A DNA stretch of 13,406 nt from JANOBJ01 sp031411575 (GCA_031411575.1 JANOBJ010000200.1:1-13406); one strand, 5' to 3'; positions 6,871 through 13,406 are shown, numbered from the stretch's first letter. Notes: generated by a model from the letters alone, not told the origin. Numbers and translations are program-made.

Positions 6871-6887
6871 GCTATTATATTTGTAGC
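6871..6887. repeat. GCTA-N9-TAGC palindromic repeat, copy 2 (carries the rluF -10)
   Basis: The sequence GCTATTATATTTGTAGC has the same ends and length as copy 1 at 5103-5119, with 13 of 17 positions identical. It lies between the regulator stop (6911) and the rluF start (6861). Read on the minus strand it contains a perfect TATAAT. Confidence 0.6.
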
Positions 6888-6902
6888 TAAAAATGACCAG
6901 TA
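6874..6902 (-). promoter_or_regulatory. Candidate rluF promoter
   Basis: On the minus strand a perfect -10 TATAAT (6879-6874) lies 17 bases from a weak -35 TACTGG (6902-6897). The predicted transcript starts near 6867, only about six bases before the ATG at 6861, so the leader would be too short for a normal ribosome binding site. The -10 lies inside the palindromic repeat. Confidence 0.45.
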
Positions 6903-6910
6903 GGTGCGGA

Positions 6911-7636
6911 CTAAGCGGTGTTTTTGCTTGAAAATACGCTCGACCGCAGTGCTGGCAGGTCCAGCACCCGCAGGCCACCGTACTCCACCCGAATCGTGCC
7001 CTGTGCCTCCAGCGTGGCCAGCGCTTCATTCACACGCTGGCGCGACAGGCCGACCAGGTAGGCCATCTCCTGCTGGGTGATGCGCAGCACCTCGCCCACG
7101 CCCGGGTAGAGCACCGGGTTGAACAGCGCGGCCAGGCTGCGCGCCACGCGTACGTCGGGGTTGTTCAGCCGATCAATTTCGCGCGCCGCGATGAACTGGC
7201 CCAGCCGCTCATTGAGCTGGTTCATCACGAAGCGGTTAAAGCCGATCGAGTGGTCCAGCAGCCAGTGAAAGGTGTCCACCGGCAGCCCCGCCACCACGCT
7301 CTTGCGCAGCGCCTGGATGTTGTAGCGGTAGGGCTCGCGCTTGAGCGCGGTGCCCTCGCCGAACCAGCCGCCGGGCGGCACGCCGGTAAACGTCATGGTC
7401 TGGCCCTGGGCGTTGTCGGTGCTCATCTTGAGCAGGCCCTCGACCACGCCGAACCAGTAGGTCACGGGACGCCCGACGCGGCACACGAAGTCACCGGGCT
7501 GGGCATCGCCGAGTTGCAGCCCCTCGATGGCGCGGTCGCGCTCGTCTGGCAGCAGCAGGCCCAGCCAGGGCACGCTGGTCAATTCGCCGGGGTTGGGCGG
7601 GCGGCGGCGTTGGTGGAGGGTCAGGTCAGAACCCAT
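6911..7636 (-). CDS. Crp/Fnr-family transcriptional regulator
   Basis: This encodes 241 residues. A cyclic-nucleotide-binding-type beta roll (about 22-125) includes GDAQPGDFVCRVGRPVTYWF and PPGGWFGEGTALKREPYRYN. It is followed by a dimerisation helix and a winged HTH (about 160-230): ITQQEMAYLVGLSRQRVNEA, then LEAQGTIRVEYGGLRVLD. The Gly-Glu of the phosphate-binding cassette is kept (93-94). The Arg-Ser that holds cAMP phosphate in E. coli CRP is replaced around YRYN (103-106), so the ligand is probably not cAMP, or there is none. No FNR-type N-terminal cysteine cluster is present. Aligned to CRP, recognition-helix residues Arg180, Glu181 and Arg185 become Arg, Gln and Glu, predicting a site other than TGTGA. 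It is divergent from the ligase-Liv operon, with a CRP-geometry palindrome between them. It is the likely operon regulator and probably autoregulated. No good Shine-Dalgarno sequence precedes ATG 7636. Confidence 0.85.
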   Translation of the reverse strand: MGSDLTLHQRRRPPNPGELTSVPWLGLLLPDERDRAIEGLQLGDAQPGDFVCRVGRPVTYWFGVVEGLLKMSTDNAQGQTMTFTGVPPGGWFGEGTALKREPYRYNIQALRKSVVAGLPVDTFHWLLDHSIGFNRFVMNQLNERLGQFIAAREIDRLNNPDVRVARSLAALFNPVLYPGVGEVLRITQQEMAYLVGLSRQRVNEALATLEAQGTIRVEYGGLRVLDLPALRSSVFSSKNTA

Positions 7637-7698
7637 GGCGCGTGCGATGTGCTGAACGGTGGCGGATCAGGGAAAGTCCCAAGGGGAGACACCCCTGA

Positions 7699-7728
7699 AT
7701 TGTCGTCGAAACGACAACATAACGTCAA
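7699..7728 (-). promoter_or_regulatory. Candidate promoter of the Crp/Fnr-family gene
   Basis: On the minus strand TTGACG (7728-7723) is followed by 18 bases and GACAAT (7704-7699). The predicted start is near 7692, giving a leader of about 56 bases. The 7700-7717 palindrome fills the spacer and overlaps the -10, so its occupancy should block this promoter. Confidence 0.42.
7700..7717. promoter_or_regulatory. Operator-like palindrome TGTCG-N6-CGACA in the divergent promoter region
   Basis: TTGTCGTCGAAACGACAA is a perfect inverted repeat with 7-base arms and a 4-base centre. Written as TGTCG-N6-CGACA it has the same spacing as the CRP site TGTGA-N6-TCACA, with altered half-site bases. The regulator beside it has altered recognition-helix residues, so this is its most likely binding site. 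Confidence 0.62.
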
Positions 7729-7737
7729 ACCAGAGCC

Positions 7738-7750
7738 TACTATCCGGCGT
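7738..7750 (+). promoter_or_regulatory. Candidate -10 and start of the ligase-Liv operon promoter
   Basis: TACTAT (7738-7743) matches the -10 consensus at four of six bases, including the first two and the last. There is no recognisable -35 at 16-18 bases, as in activator-dependent promoters. With the start at 7750, the palindrome centre (7708.5) falls at -41.5, the class II CRP activator position. The leader to ATG 7842 would be 92 bases. A weak hairpin (GTGGA 7771-7775 with TCCAC 7781-7785) lies inside it. Confidence 0.38.
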
Positions 7751-7841
7751 AATCCCAAGACCAAGGCTGTGTGGACTGCTTCCACCCTGCCTAACGCTGA
7801 CGACTGGAGCCGAAGACAACGGCCGGAGACAAGGACACGAG

Positions 7842-9788
7842 ATGATGACGACGTTTCCCAGACTGCTGCTCAAACACGCCACCGAGCGCCCCACCGCGCC
7901 CGCGATGCGCGAAAAGGAGTACGGCATCTGGCAAACCCATAGCTGGGCCGATCTGGCCAAGCTGGTCGAGCAGATTGCGGGTGGCCTGCAACAGGCCGGG
8001 CTGGCGCACGGCGAACACATGGTGGTGATTGGCGCCAACCGGCCGCGGCTGTACGCCACCATGCTGGCCGCCCAGTCGATTGGCGCCATCCCGATTCCGC
8101 TCTACCAGGACGCGGTGGCCGCCGAGTGCGTGTTCCCGATCACCAACGCCGACGTGCGCTTTTGCCTGGTGGAAGACCAGGAGCAGGTCGACAAGATGCT
8201 GGAGGTGCGCGAAAAATGCCCGCAACTCACGCACATCTATTACGACGACCCGCGCGGCCTGCGCAACTATGCCGAGCCGGGCCTGCAGGCCATGGAAGCG
8301 CTGATGGAAGCGGGCCGGGCGCACAGCGCCGCCCACCCGGGCTTCTACCAGGCAGCCGTCGAACAGGTGCAGCCCGGCGACGTGGCCGCGATGTTCTTCA
8401 CCTCGGGCACCACCGGCAACCCCAAGGGCGTGGTGCATACCCACAGCACCCTGATCGACCGCGGCCAGGCCGGGGCTGAATTCGACAAGCTGGGCCCCAA
8501 CGAAGAGGTGCTGGCCTACATGCCGCCCGCGTGGATTGGCCAGAACATCTTCAGCTACGCGCAGTGGCTGGTGTGTGGCTACGTGGTGAACTGCCCGGAG
8601 TCGGCCGCCACCGTGATGATCGACCTGAAGGAAGTCGGACCCACCTACTACTTCGCGCCACCGCGGGTGTTCGAGGGCCTGCTGACCACCGTGATGATCC
8701 GCATGGAAGACGCGGGCACGCTCAAGCGCCGGATGTTCCATTACTTCATGGGTATTGCCAAACGCTTCGGCCCGGCGCGCATGGACGGCAAGTCGATTGG
8801 CGCGGTCAACGGCCTGCTGTACACGCTGGGCAACTGGTGCGTGTATGGCCCGCTGCGCAACAGCCTGGGCTTCAGCCGCGTGCGCGTGGCCTACACCGCC
8901 GGCGAGGCCATCGGGCCGGATCTGTTCACGTTTTACCGCTCGATCGGCATCAATCTGAAGCAGCTGTACGGCTCGACCGAGACCGCCGTGTTTGTGTGCC
9001 TGCAGCCCGACCACGAAGCCCGCGCCGACACCGTGGGCGTGCCCTGCCGTGGCGTGGAGATCAAGGTGACGGACAACGGCGAGATCATGGTCAAGTCGCC
9101 GGGCCTGCTCAAGGAGTACTACAAGAACCCGGCCGCCACCGCCGAGGTGCTGACGGCTGACGGCTGGTACCACACCAACGACGCCGGTTTCATCGACGCG
9201 CACGGACACCTGAAGATCATCGACCGCGTCAAGGACGTGGGCCGCATTCGTGGCGGCGCCAACGACGGCGCGATGTTCGCGCCCAAGTACGTCGAGAACA
9301 AGCTCAAGTTCTTCCCTTTCATCAAGGAGGTGGTGGCCTACGGTGACCAGCGCGAGAAAGCCTGCGTGATGATCAATATCGACTTCGACGCGGTGGGCAA
9401 CTGGGCCGAGCGCCGCAACCTGTCCTACGCCGGCTACACCGACCTGGCGCAAAAACCCGAGGTCTACCAGCTCATCCAGGACTGCGTGGAGAAGGTCAAC
9501 GCCGATCTGGCGGCCGACGAGTTGCTGGCCGGCTCGCAGGTCAGCCGCTTCCTCGTGCTGCACAAGGAACTCGACGCCGATGACGGTGAACTCACGCGCA
9601 CCAACAAGGTCCGGCGCGGCTTTATCGCCGACAAGTACCAGCCGCTGGTCGATGCGCTGTATGGCGGCAAGACCGAGCAGTTCATCGAAACCCAGGTCAA
9701 GTTCGAGGATGGCCGTACCGGCAGCGTGAGCGCCACCCTCAGGATTGCGGACGCCAAGACCTTCGCACCCGTCAGACAAGCAGCCTGA
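7842..9788 (+). CDS. AMP-dependent acyl-CoA synthetase (long-chain/FadD15-like), first gene of a Liv-type operon
   Basis: This 648-residue enzyme would activate a carboxylic acid to acyl-AMP and then acyl-CoA. ATG 7842 has AAGGA six bases upstream; the frame is open back to 7659, but that part is the promoter region. Visible motifs are the P-loop TSGTTGNPKGVVHTH (from 187), aromatic YGSTETAVF (from 376), GWYHTNDAGF with ATP-ribose Asp447, the hinge IDRVKDVGR (Asp461 onward), and the C-terminal TRTNKVRRGF with Lys589 at about the catalytic lysine position. The hinge is followed by an unusual Gly-rich stretch, GRIRGGANDGAMFAPKYVEN. Length and motif set fit the long-chain/very-long-chain ligase branch, but substrate cannot be fixed: fatty, phenylalkanoic or branched acid are all possible. 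It is followed by the LivG gene with seven bases between stop and start, suggesting that imported substrate is trapped as CoA ester at the membrane. Confidence 0.88.
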   Translation: MMTTFPRLLLKHATERPTAPAMREKEYGIWQTHSWADLAKLVEQIAGGLQQAGLAHGEHMVVIGANRPRLYATMLAAQSIGAIPIPLYQDAVAAECVFPITNADVRFCLVEDQEQVDKMLEVREKCPQLTHIYYDDPRGLRNYAEPGLQAMEALMEAGRAHSAAHPGFYQAAVEQVQPGDVAAMFFTSGTTGNPKGVVHTHSTLIDRGQAGAEFDKLGPNEEVLAYMPPAWIGQNIFSYAQWLVCGYVVNCPESAATVMIDLKEVGPTYYFAPPRVFEGLLTTVMIRMEDAGTLKRRMFHYFMGIAKRFGPARMDGKSIGAVNGLLYTLGNWCVYGPLRNSLGFSRVRVAYTAGEAIGPDLFTFYRSIGINLKQLYGSTETAVFVCLQPDHEARADTVGVPCRGVEIKVTDNGEIMVKSPGLLKEYYKNPAATAEVLTADGWYHTNDAGFIDAHGHLKIIDRVKDVGRIRGGANDGAMFAPKYVENKLKFFPFIKEVVAYGDQREKACVMINIDFDAVGNWAERRNLSYAGYTDLAQKPEVYQLIQDCVEKVNADLAADELLAGSQVSRFLVLHKELDADDGELTRTNKVRRGFIADKYQPLVDALYGGKTEQFIETQVKFEDGRTGSVSATLRIADAKTFAPVRQAA

Positions 9789-9795
9789 AGCAACC

Positions 9796-10581
9796 ATGGC
9801 CACCAAGAAAATCGGCGACGTCATCCTCGACGTCAACAACATCTCCCTGAGCTTTGGCGGCGTGAAGGCGCTGGCCGACATTTCCTTCAATGTGAAGGAA
9901 CACGAGATTCGCGCCATCATCGGCCCCAATGGCGCGGGCAAGAGCTCGATGCTCAACTGCATCAACGGTGTCTACACGCCGCAGCACGGCACCATCACGT
10001 TCAGGGGCAAGACCTTTGACCACATGAACTCGCGCGAGGTGGCCGAGATGGGTGTGGCGCGCACCTTCCAGAACCTGGCGCTGTTCAAGGGCATGAGCGT
10101 GCTGGACAACATCATGACCGGGCGCAACCTGAAGATCAAAAGCAACATCTTCCTGCAGGCGCTGCGCATCGGCCCGGCCGAGCGCGAAGAGATCGTGCAG
10201 CGCGAGTACGTCGAACGCATCATCGATTTCCTGGAGATCCAGGCCTATCGCAAGACACCGGTGGGCCAGCTGCCCTACGGCCTGCAAAAGCGCGTCGACC
10301 TGGGCCGCGCCCTGGCGATGGAGCCGCAGGTGCTGCTGCTCGACGAGCCGATGGCGGGCATGAACGTCGAGGAAAAGCAGGACATGTGCCGCTTTGTGCT
10401 CGACGTGAACGACGAATTCGGCACCACCGTGGTGTTGATCGAGCACGACATGGGCGTGGTGATGGACATCTCCGACCGCGTGGTGGTGCTCGACTATGGC
10501 AAGAAGATCGGCGATGGTTCGCCCGACGAGGTCCGCAACAACCCCGATGTGATCAAAGCCTATCTGGGCACCACGCACTGA
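9796..10581 (+). CDS. livG: Branched-chain amino acid-type ABC transporter ATP-binding protein (LivG-like)
   Basis: This encodes 261 residues. ATG 9796 gives MATKKIGDVILDVNNISLSF at the normal N-terminus; 17 more codons are open upstream within the ligase end. It has Walker A GPNGAGKS (43-50), a Q-loop FQNLALF (91-97), Walker B QVLLLDEPMAGMN (178-190) and the switch His217 in IEHDM. The MAGMN after the DEP and the long segment between Q-loop and signature are typical of LivG rather than LivF. The ABC signature is LPYGLQKRVDLGRAL (159-173). The usual Liv form is LSYGQQRRLE, so Ser to Pro and Gln to Leu are departures, perhaps a subfamily trait. It would energise uptake with the LivH and LivM permeases. 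The second ATPase (LivF) expected in such systems is not in the window. The ribosome binding site is weak (GAAG), consistent with coupling to the ligase. Confidence 0.9.
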   Translation: MATKKIGDVILDVNNISLSFGGVKALADISFNVKEHEIRAIIGPNGAGKSSMLNCINGVYTPQHGTITFRGKTFDHMNSREVAEMGVARTFQNLALFKGMSVLDNIMTGRNLKIKSNIFLQALRIGPAEREEIVQREYVERIIDFLEIQAYRKTPVGQLPYGLQKRVDLGRALAMEPQVLLLDEPMAGMNVEEKQDMCRFVLDVNDEFGTTVVLIEHDMGVVMDISDRVVVLDYGKKIGDGSPDEVRNNPDVIKAYLGTTH

Positions 10582-10591
10582 GAAAACAGCC

Positions 10592-11521
10592 ATGGGATTC
10601 TTTCTTGAAACACTGTTAGGCGGCCTGATGGCCGGCATGCTGTATTCGCTGGTCGCGCTGGGGTTCGTGCTGATCTTCAAGGCCTCGGGCGTGTTCAATT
10701 TCGCGCAGGGCGGCATGGTGCTGTTTGCCGCGCTGGCGATGGCGCGCTTCTCGGAGTGGGTGCCGCGCTGGACCGGCATCAACAACCTGATTCTGGCCAA
10801 CGTCATGGCTTTCGTGCTGGCCGGCGTGCTGATGTTCGTGCTGGCCTGGCTGATCGAGAAGCTGGTGCTGCGCCACCTGGTCAACCAGGAGGGCGCCACG
10901 CTGCTGATGGCCACACTGGGCATTGCCTATTTCATCGACGGCATGGGGCAGACGATCTTTGGCAGCGACATCTACAAGATCGATATCGGCATGCCCAAAG
11001 AGCCGATCATGGCCTTTGACACCGTATTCCCCGGCGGCATCCTGATCAACAAGGAAGACCTGATCGCCGCGGCGATTGCCGCTGCGCTGGTCGCGCTGCT
11101 GACGCTGTTTTTCCAGAAAACGTCGACCGGCCGGGCCTTGCGCGCAGTGGCCGACGACCACCAGGCGGCGCAGTCGATTGGCATTCCCCTCAACCGCATC
11201 TGGGTGATTGTGTGGTGCGTGGCGGGCGTGGTGGCACTGGTGGCCGGGATGATCTGGGGTTCCAAGCTGGGCGTGCAGTTCTCGCTGGCCACGGTGGCGC
11301 TGCGCGCGCTGCCGGTGGTGATTCTGGGCGGCCTCACCTCGGTGCCGGGCGCGATTGTGGGCGGACTGATCATCGGCGTCGGCGAAAAGCTGTCCGAAGT
11401 CTATCTGGGGCCCTTCGTGGGTGGCGGCATCGAAATCTGGTTTGCCTATGTGCTGGCGCTGGTGTTCCTGCTGTTCCGTCCGCAGGGTTTGTTTGGCGAA
11501 AAAATCATTGACCGGGTCTGA
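10592..11521 (+). CDS. livH: Liv-type ABC transporter permease (LivH-like)
   Basis: This encodes a 309-residue, strongly hydrophobic protein with about eight predicted membrane segments. The family signature is at the N-terminus: GGLMAGMLYSLVALGFVLIF, then ASGVFNFAQGGMVLFAALAM. The cytoplasmic coupling region TSTGRALRAVADDHQAAQSI and the ending FRPQGLFGEKIIDRV are also typical of LivH. It forms the transmembrane pore with LivM. ATG 10592 lies ten bases after the LivG stop and 11 bases separate its stop from livM. The segment MPKEPIMAFDTVFPGGILIN between membrane helices is probably periplasmic. Substrate class cannot be read from the permease. The linked acyl-CoA ligase points to carboxylic acids rather than leucine, isoleucine or valine. 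Confidence 0.9.
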   Translation: MGFFLETLLGGLMAGMLYSLVALGFVLIFKASGVFNFAQGGMVLFAALAMARFSEWVPRWTGINNLILANVMAFVLAGVLMFVLAWLIEKLVLRHLVNQEGATLLMATLGIAYFIDGMGQTIFGSDIYKIDIGMPKEPIMAFDTVFPGGILINKEDLIAAAIAAALVALLTLFFQKTSTGRALRAVADDHQAAQSIGIPLNRIWVIVWCVAGVVALVAGMIWGSKLGVQFSLATVALRALPVVILGGLTSVPGAIVGGLIIGVGEKLSEVYLGPFVGGGIEIWFAYVLALVFLLFRPQGLFGEKIIDRV

Positions 11522-11532
11522 AGGCCAACCAC

Positions 11533-12609
11533 ATGTTCTACAGAGAAAACGGCCAATTCAAGACCACCTACCGGGCGGATCAGCAGATCTTCCCGATCAC
11601 CCAGGATCGCATCGCCGTGGTCGCACTGCTGGCCGTTGCCTACGTGCTGGTGCCCTTGATGTCCTCGGAGTACATGTTCAAGGCCATCCTGATTCCGTTC
11701 CTGATCCTGGCGCTCGCCGCGCTGGGCGTGAACATACTGGTCGGCTACTGCGGCCAGATTTCGCTGGGCTCGGGTGCTTTCATGGCGGTTGGCGCTTACG
11801 CGGCCTACAACTTCGTGGTGCGCTTTGAGGGGATGCCGCTGATCGTCGCGCTGTTGATGGGCGGCTTCTTCGCCACGCTGGTGGGGGTGTTCTTCGGTAT
11901 TCCCAGTTTGCGGGTACGCGGCCTGTACCTGGCCATCGCCACGCTCGCGGCGCAGTTCTTTTGCGACTGGGCCTTCCTGCGCATCAAATGGTTCACCAAC
12001 TACACCGCGTCGGGCTCGGTCTCGGTGTCCAACCTGCAGGTGCTGGGCTGGACCATCGACACGCCAATGGACAAATACCTGTTCTGCCTGACGTTTCTGG
12101 TCGTTTTCGGGGTGCTGGCGAAGAACCTGGTGCGGGGCGCCATCGGCCGCGAGTGGATGGCGATCCGCGACATGGACGTGGCCGCCGCCGTGATCGGCAT
12201 CCGCCCGATGTACGCCAAGCTCACCGCGTTTGCCGTCAGCTCGTTTATCGTGGGCGTGGCGGGCGCGCTGTGGGGCTTTGTGCACTTGGGGTCGTGGGAG
12301 CCGGCGGCGTTCTCGGTGGACCGCTCGTTTCAGCTGCTGTTCATGGTGATCATTGGCGGCATGGGTTCGATCATGGGCAGCTTCTTTGGCGCGGCCTTCA
12401 TCGTGGTGCTGCCGATTTTCCTGAACCAGTTTTTGCCCCTGCTCGGCAACCTGGTGGGGGTGGAGATCTCCACGGCCACCGTATCCCACACCGAGTTCAT
12501 GGTGTTCGGCGCGCTGATCGTCTGGTTCCTGATCGTGGAGCCGCATGGGCTGGCGCGGCTGTGGAGTGTGGCCAAGCAAAAACTGCGGCTCTGGCCCTTC
12601 CCGCATTGA
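11533..12609 (+). CDS. livM: Liv-type ABC transporter permease (LivM-like)
   Basis: This encodes a 358-residue membrane protein. A polar N-terminus of about 27 residues is followed by roughly ten hydrophobic segments. The LivM signature LGVNILVGYCGQISLGSGAF with FMAVGAYAAY covers residues about 64-92. The cytoplasmic loop GREWMAIRDMDVAAAVIGI (from 205), which contacts the ATPases, is clear, as is IIGGMGSIMGSFFGAAFIV near the end. A loop WFTNYTASGSVSVSNLQVLG is probably periplasmic. LivM and LivH form the heterodimeric pore. The gene starts 11 bases after livH. Its TGA at 12607-12609 opens an 8-base direct repeat (TGACCGTT) in the spacer that follows. The C-terminal tail KQKLRLWPFPH is basic and cytoplasmic. 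Confidence 0.9.
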   Translation: MFYRENGQFKTTYRADQQIFPITQDRIAVVALLAVAYVLVPLMSSEYMFKAILIPFLILALAALGVNILVGYCGQISLGSGAFMAVGAYAAYNFVVRFEGMPLIVALLMGGFFATLVGVFFGIPSLRVRGLYLAIATLAAQFFCDWAFLRIKWFTNYTASGSVSVSNLQVLGWTIDTPMDKYLFCLTFLVVFGVLAKNLVRGAIGREWMAIRDMDVAAAVIGIRPMYAKLTAFAVSSFIVGVAGALWGFVHLGSWEPAAFSVDRSFQLLFMVIIGGMGSIMGSFFGAAFIVVLPIFLNQFLPLLGNLVGVEISTATVSHTEFMVFGALIVWFLIVEPHGLARLWSVAKQKLRLWPFPH

Positions 12610-12710
12610 CCGTTTGAATTGACCCTGTTGGGTAAACCCCGATGACTTTCATTGTTCCTGACCGTTAACTCTGCACCCGTCCTCAACTCTCATTTTTCAA
12701 GGAGACTTTC
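12610..12710 (+). promoter_or_regulatory. livM to binding-protein spacer with strong RBS and paired short repeats
   Basis: The spacer is 101 bases long, far longer than the others in this operon. A strong Shine-Dalgarno sequence, AAGGAG (12699-12704), lies six bases before the ATG, in contrast to the weak sites of livG and livH, so the binding protein is probably made in excess. Two words recur in the same order: TGACCGTT (12607-12614 and 12659-12666) and GACTTTCAT (12644-12652 and 12704-12712). GGGT-AA-ACCC could form a small stem, but no T-run follows it and I call no terminator. Confidence 0.5.
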
Positions 12711-13379
12711 ATGAAGTTACGCAAGCTTGTTCTCGCTGCGGCCCTGGTGGCTTCCGGGGCCTCCTCGGTGCTGGTCGCGCCCAGCGCCCATGCCCAGGCC
12801 AAAGAGCAGTTCTTCCCGTCGCTGGTGTACCGCACGGGTGCCTATGCACCCAATGGCGTGCCGTTCGCCAACGGCATGGCCGACTACATGAAGCTGGTCA
12901 ACGCGCGCGGCGGCATCAACGGCGTCAAAGTACTGGTGGAAGAATGCGAGACTGGCTACGCGACTGACCGGGGCGTTGAATGCTATGAGCGCCTCAAAGG
13001 CAAAAATGGCGGAGCTACAGTGTTTCAGCCTCTGTCAACCGGCATCACTTTTGCGCTGACAGAAAAAGCGCCGGCTGACAAAATACCTTTGATCACCGCA
13101 GGCTATGGCCGAAGCGAATCGGCTGATGGCACCGTGTTCAAGTGGAACTTTCCCCTGTCTGGCACCTACTGGGTGGCTGCTGACACGTTGATTCAGCACA
13201 TTGCCAAGAAAGAAGGCGGCCTGGACAAGCTCAAGGGCAAGAAAATTGCGCTGATCTACCATGACAGCCCGTTTGGCAAAGAGCCGATCCCTCTGCTGGA
13301 AGAGCGCGCCAAAATGCACGGCTTTACATTGAGCCTGTTGCCTGTGACGCACCCCGGTGTTGAGCAAAAAGCCCGTTGA
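12711..13379 (+). pseudogene. Liv-type ABC substrate-binding protein, interrupted or truncated
   Basis: The gene starts well. AAGGAG precedes ATG 12711, and residues 1-28 are a signal peptide ending SAHA before QAK. The mature part is a periplasmic type I binding protein: FFPSLVYRTGAYAPNGVPFA, VEECETGYATDRGVECYERL, GGATVFQPLSTGITFALTEK, FKWNFPLSGTYWVAADTLI and KIALIYHDSPFGKEPIPLLE. This subfamily occurs with acyl-CoA ligase-LivGHM operons and, as I recall, is about 400-440 residues long. Here the frame ends at TGA 13377-13379 after 222 residues, just past HPGVEQKA, where relatives continue with a Trp-containing helix. The other two forward frames of the last 27 bases stay open but do not restore an obvious match. 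From about 12960 the DNA is visibly less GC-rich (roughly 50-55% by hand count in sample lines). Either the gene is broken or the window ends at a junction or assembly fault. Confidence 0.7.
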
Positions 13380-13406
13380 TCGCCCGCGACATCTGGCGCA
13401 TTTGCG

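Noticed and set aside
6862..7029. N-terminal extension of the pseudouridine synthase frame
   Set aside because: It is antisense to the regulator gene; the S4 domain begins shortly after ATG 6861, which has its own TATAAT.
7682..7696. Inverted repeat AGGGG-N5-CCCCT next to the operator
   Set aside because: The arms are only five bases, of simple G/C runs, and are expected often by chance at this GC; it might still affect the regulator leader.
7659..7841. N-terminal extension of the ligase frame
   Set aside because: It covers the operator and promoter region and lacks protein-like character; ATG 7842 has a proper AAGGA site.
7791..9965. A 724-codon open frame antisense to the ligase gene
   Set aside because: It mirrors the codon phase of a GC-rich gene, has His/Val/Gly/Ala-rich low-information sequence and no domain, while the sense strand has a full set of acyl-CoA ligase motifs.
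11446..12606. A 386-codon antisense frame opposite livM, and similar ones opposite livG and livH
   Set aside because: The His/Arg/Gln-rich products are typical antisense shadows of hydrophobic membrane protein genes; they have no ribosome binding site or motif.

Overview
The window is high-GC, densely packed bacterial DNA. Gene content and codon use suggest a betaproteobacterium of the Burkholderiales, most likely Comamonadaceae (relatives of Rhodoferax, Polaromonas, Acidovorax and Variovorax). The clues are a Liv-type transporter operon starting with an acyl-CoA ligase, the N-terminal style of its solute-binding protein, and two copies of a short GCTA-N9-TAGC palindrome of a kind I recall as abundant in that family. 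This placement is inference; there is no rRNA or marker gene here. No stretch over 300 bases lacks a gene. The longest gap, about 205 bases at 7637-7841, is a divergent promoter region.

Region 1 (1-4073, + strand) is a tightly coupled four-gene cluster for export and surface assembly. It holds the end of a secreted beta-sandwich protein that looks like a pilin, a second small secreted protein, a PapD/CsuC-like periplasmic chaperone, and a predicted outer-membrane beta-barrel ending in an SdrD_B/prealbumin-like domain. Junctions are TGA-GC-ATG, ATGA and ATGA. The layout resembles a chaperone-usher pathway, but the barrel does not read as a standard usher and the subunits do not read as standard pilins. 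It is the best candidate here for an undescribed system.

Region 2 (4088-6060, - strand) holds an orphan ABC solute-binding protein and, upstream of it, a VapBC-type toxin-antitoxin pair. The antitoxin gene has a recognisable promoter, an operator-like palindrome and probably a leaderless start.

Region 3 (6058-7636, - strand) holds an RluF-like 23S rRNA pseudouridine synthase, with a perfect TATAAT provided by one of the repeats, and a Crp/Fnr-family regulator.

Region 4 (7637-13379, + strand) runs divergently from the regulator. It starts with a 648-residue acyl-CoA ligase, followed by LivG-, LivH- and LivM-type transporter components and a Liv-type binding protein. An 18-base palindrome with CRP-like geometry (TGTCG-N6-CGACA) lies between the -35 and -10 of the regulator promoter. 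It is also centred at -41.5 of a candidate operon promoter, so one site could both repress the regulator gene and activate the operon. The inferred role is import of a carboxylate (fatty, aromatic or branched acid) coupled to CoA activation. The binding-protein gene stops at about half its expected length close to the window end, in DNA with visibly lower GC. It is either broken or sits at a junction.
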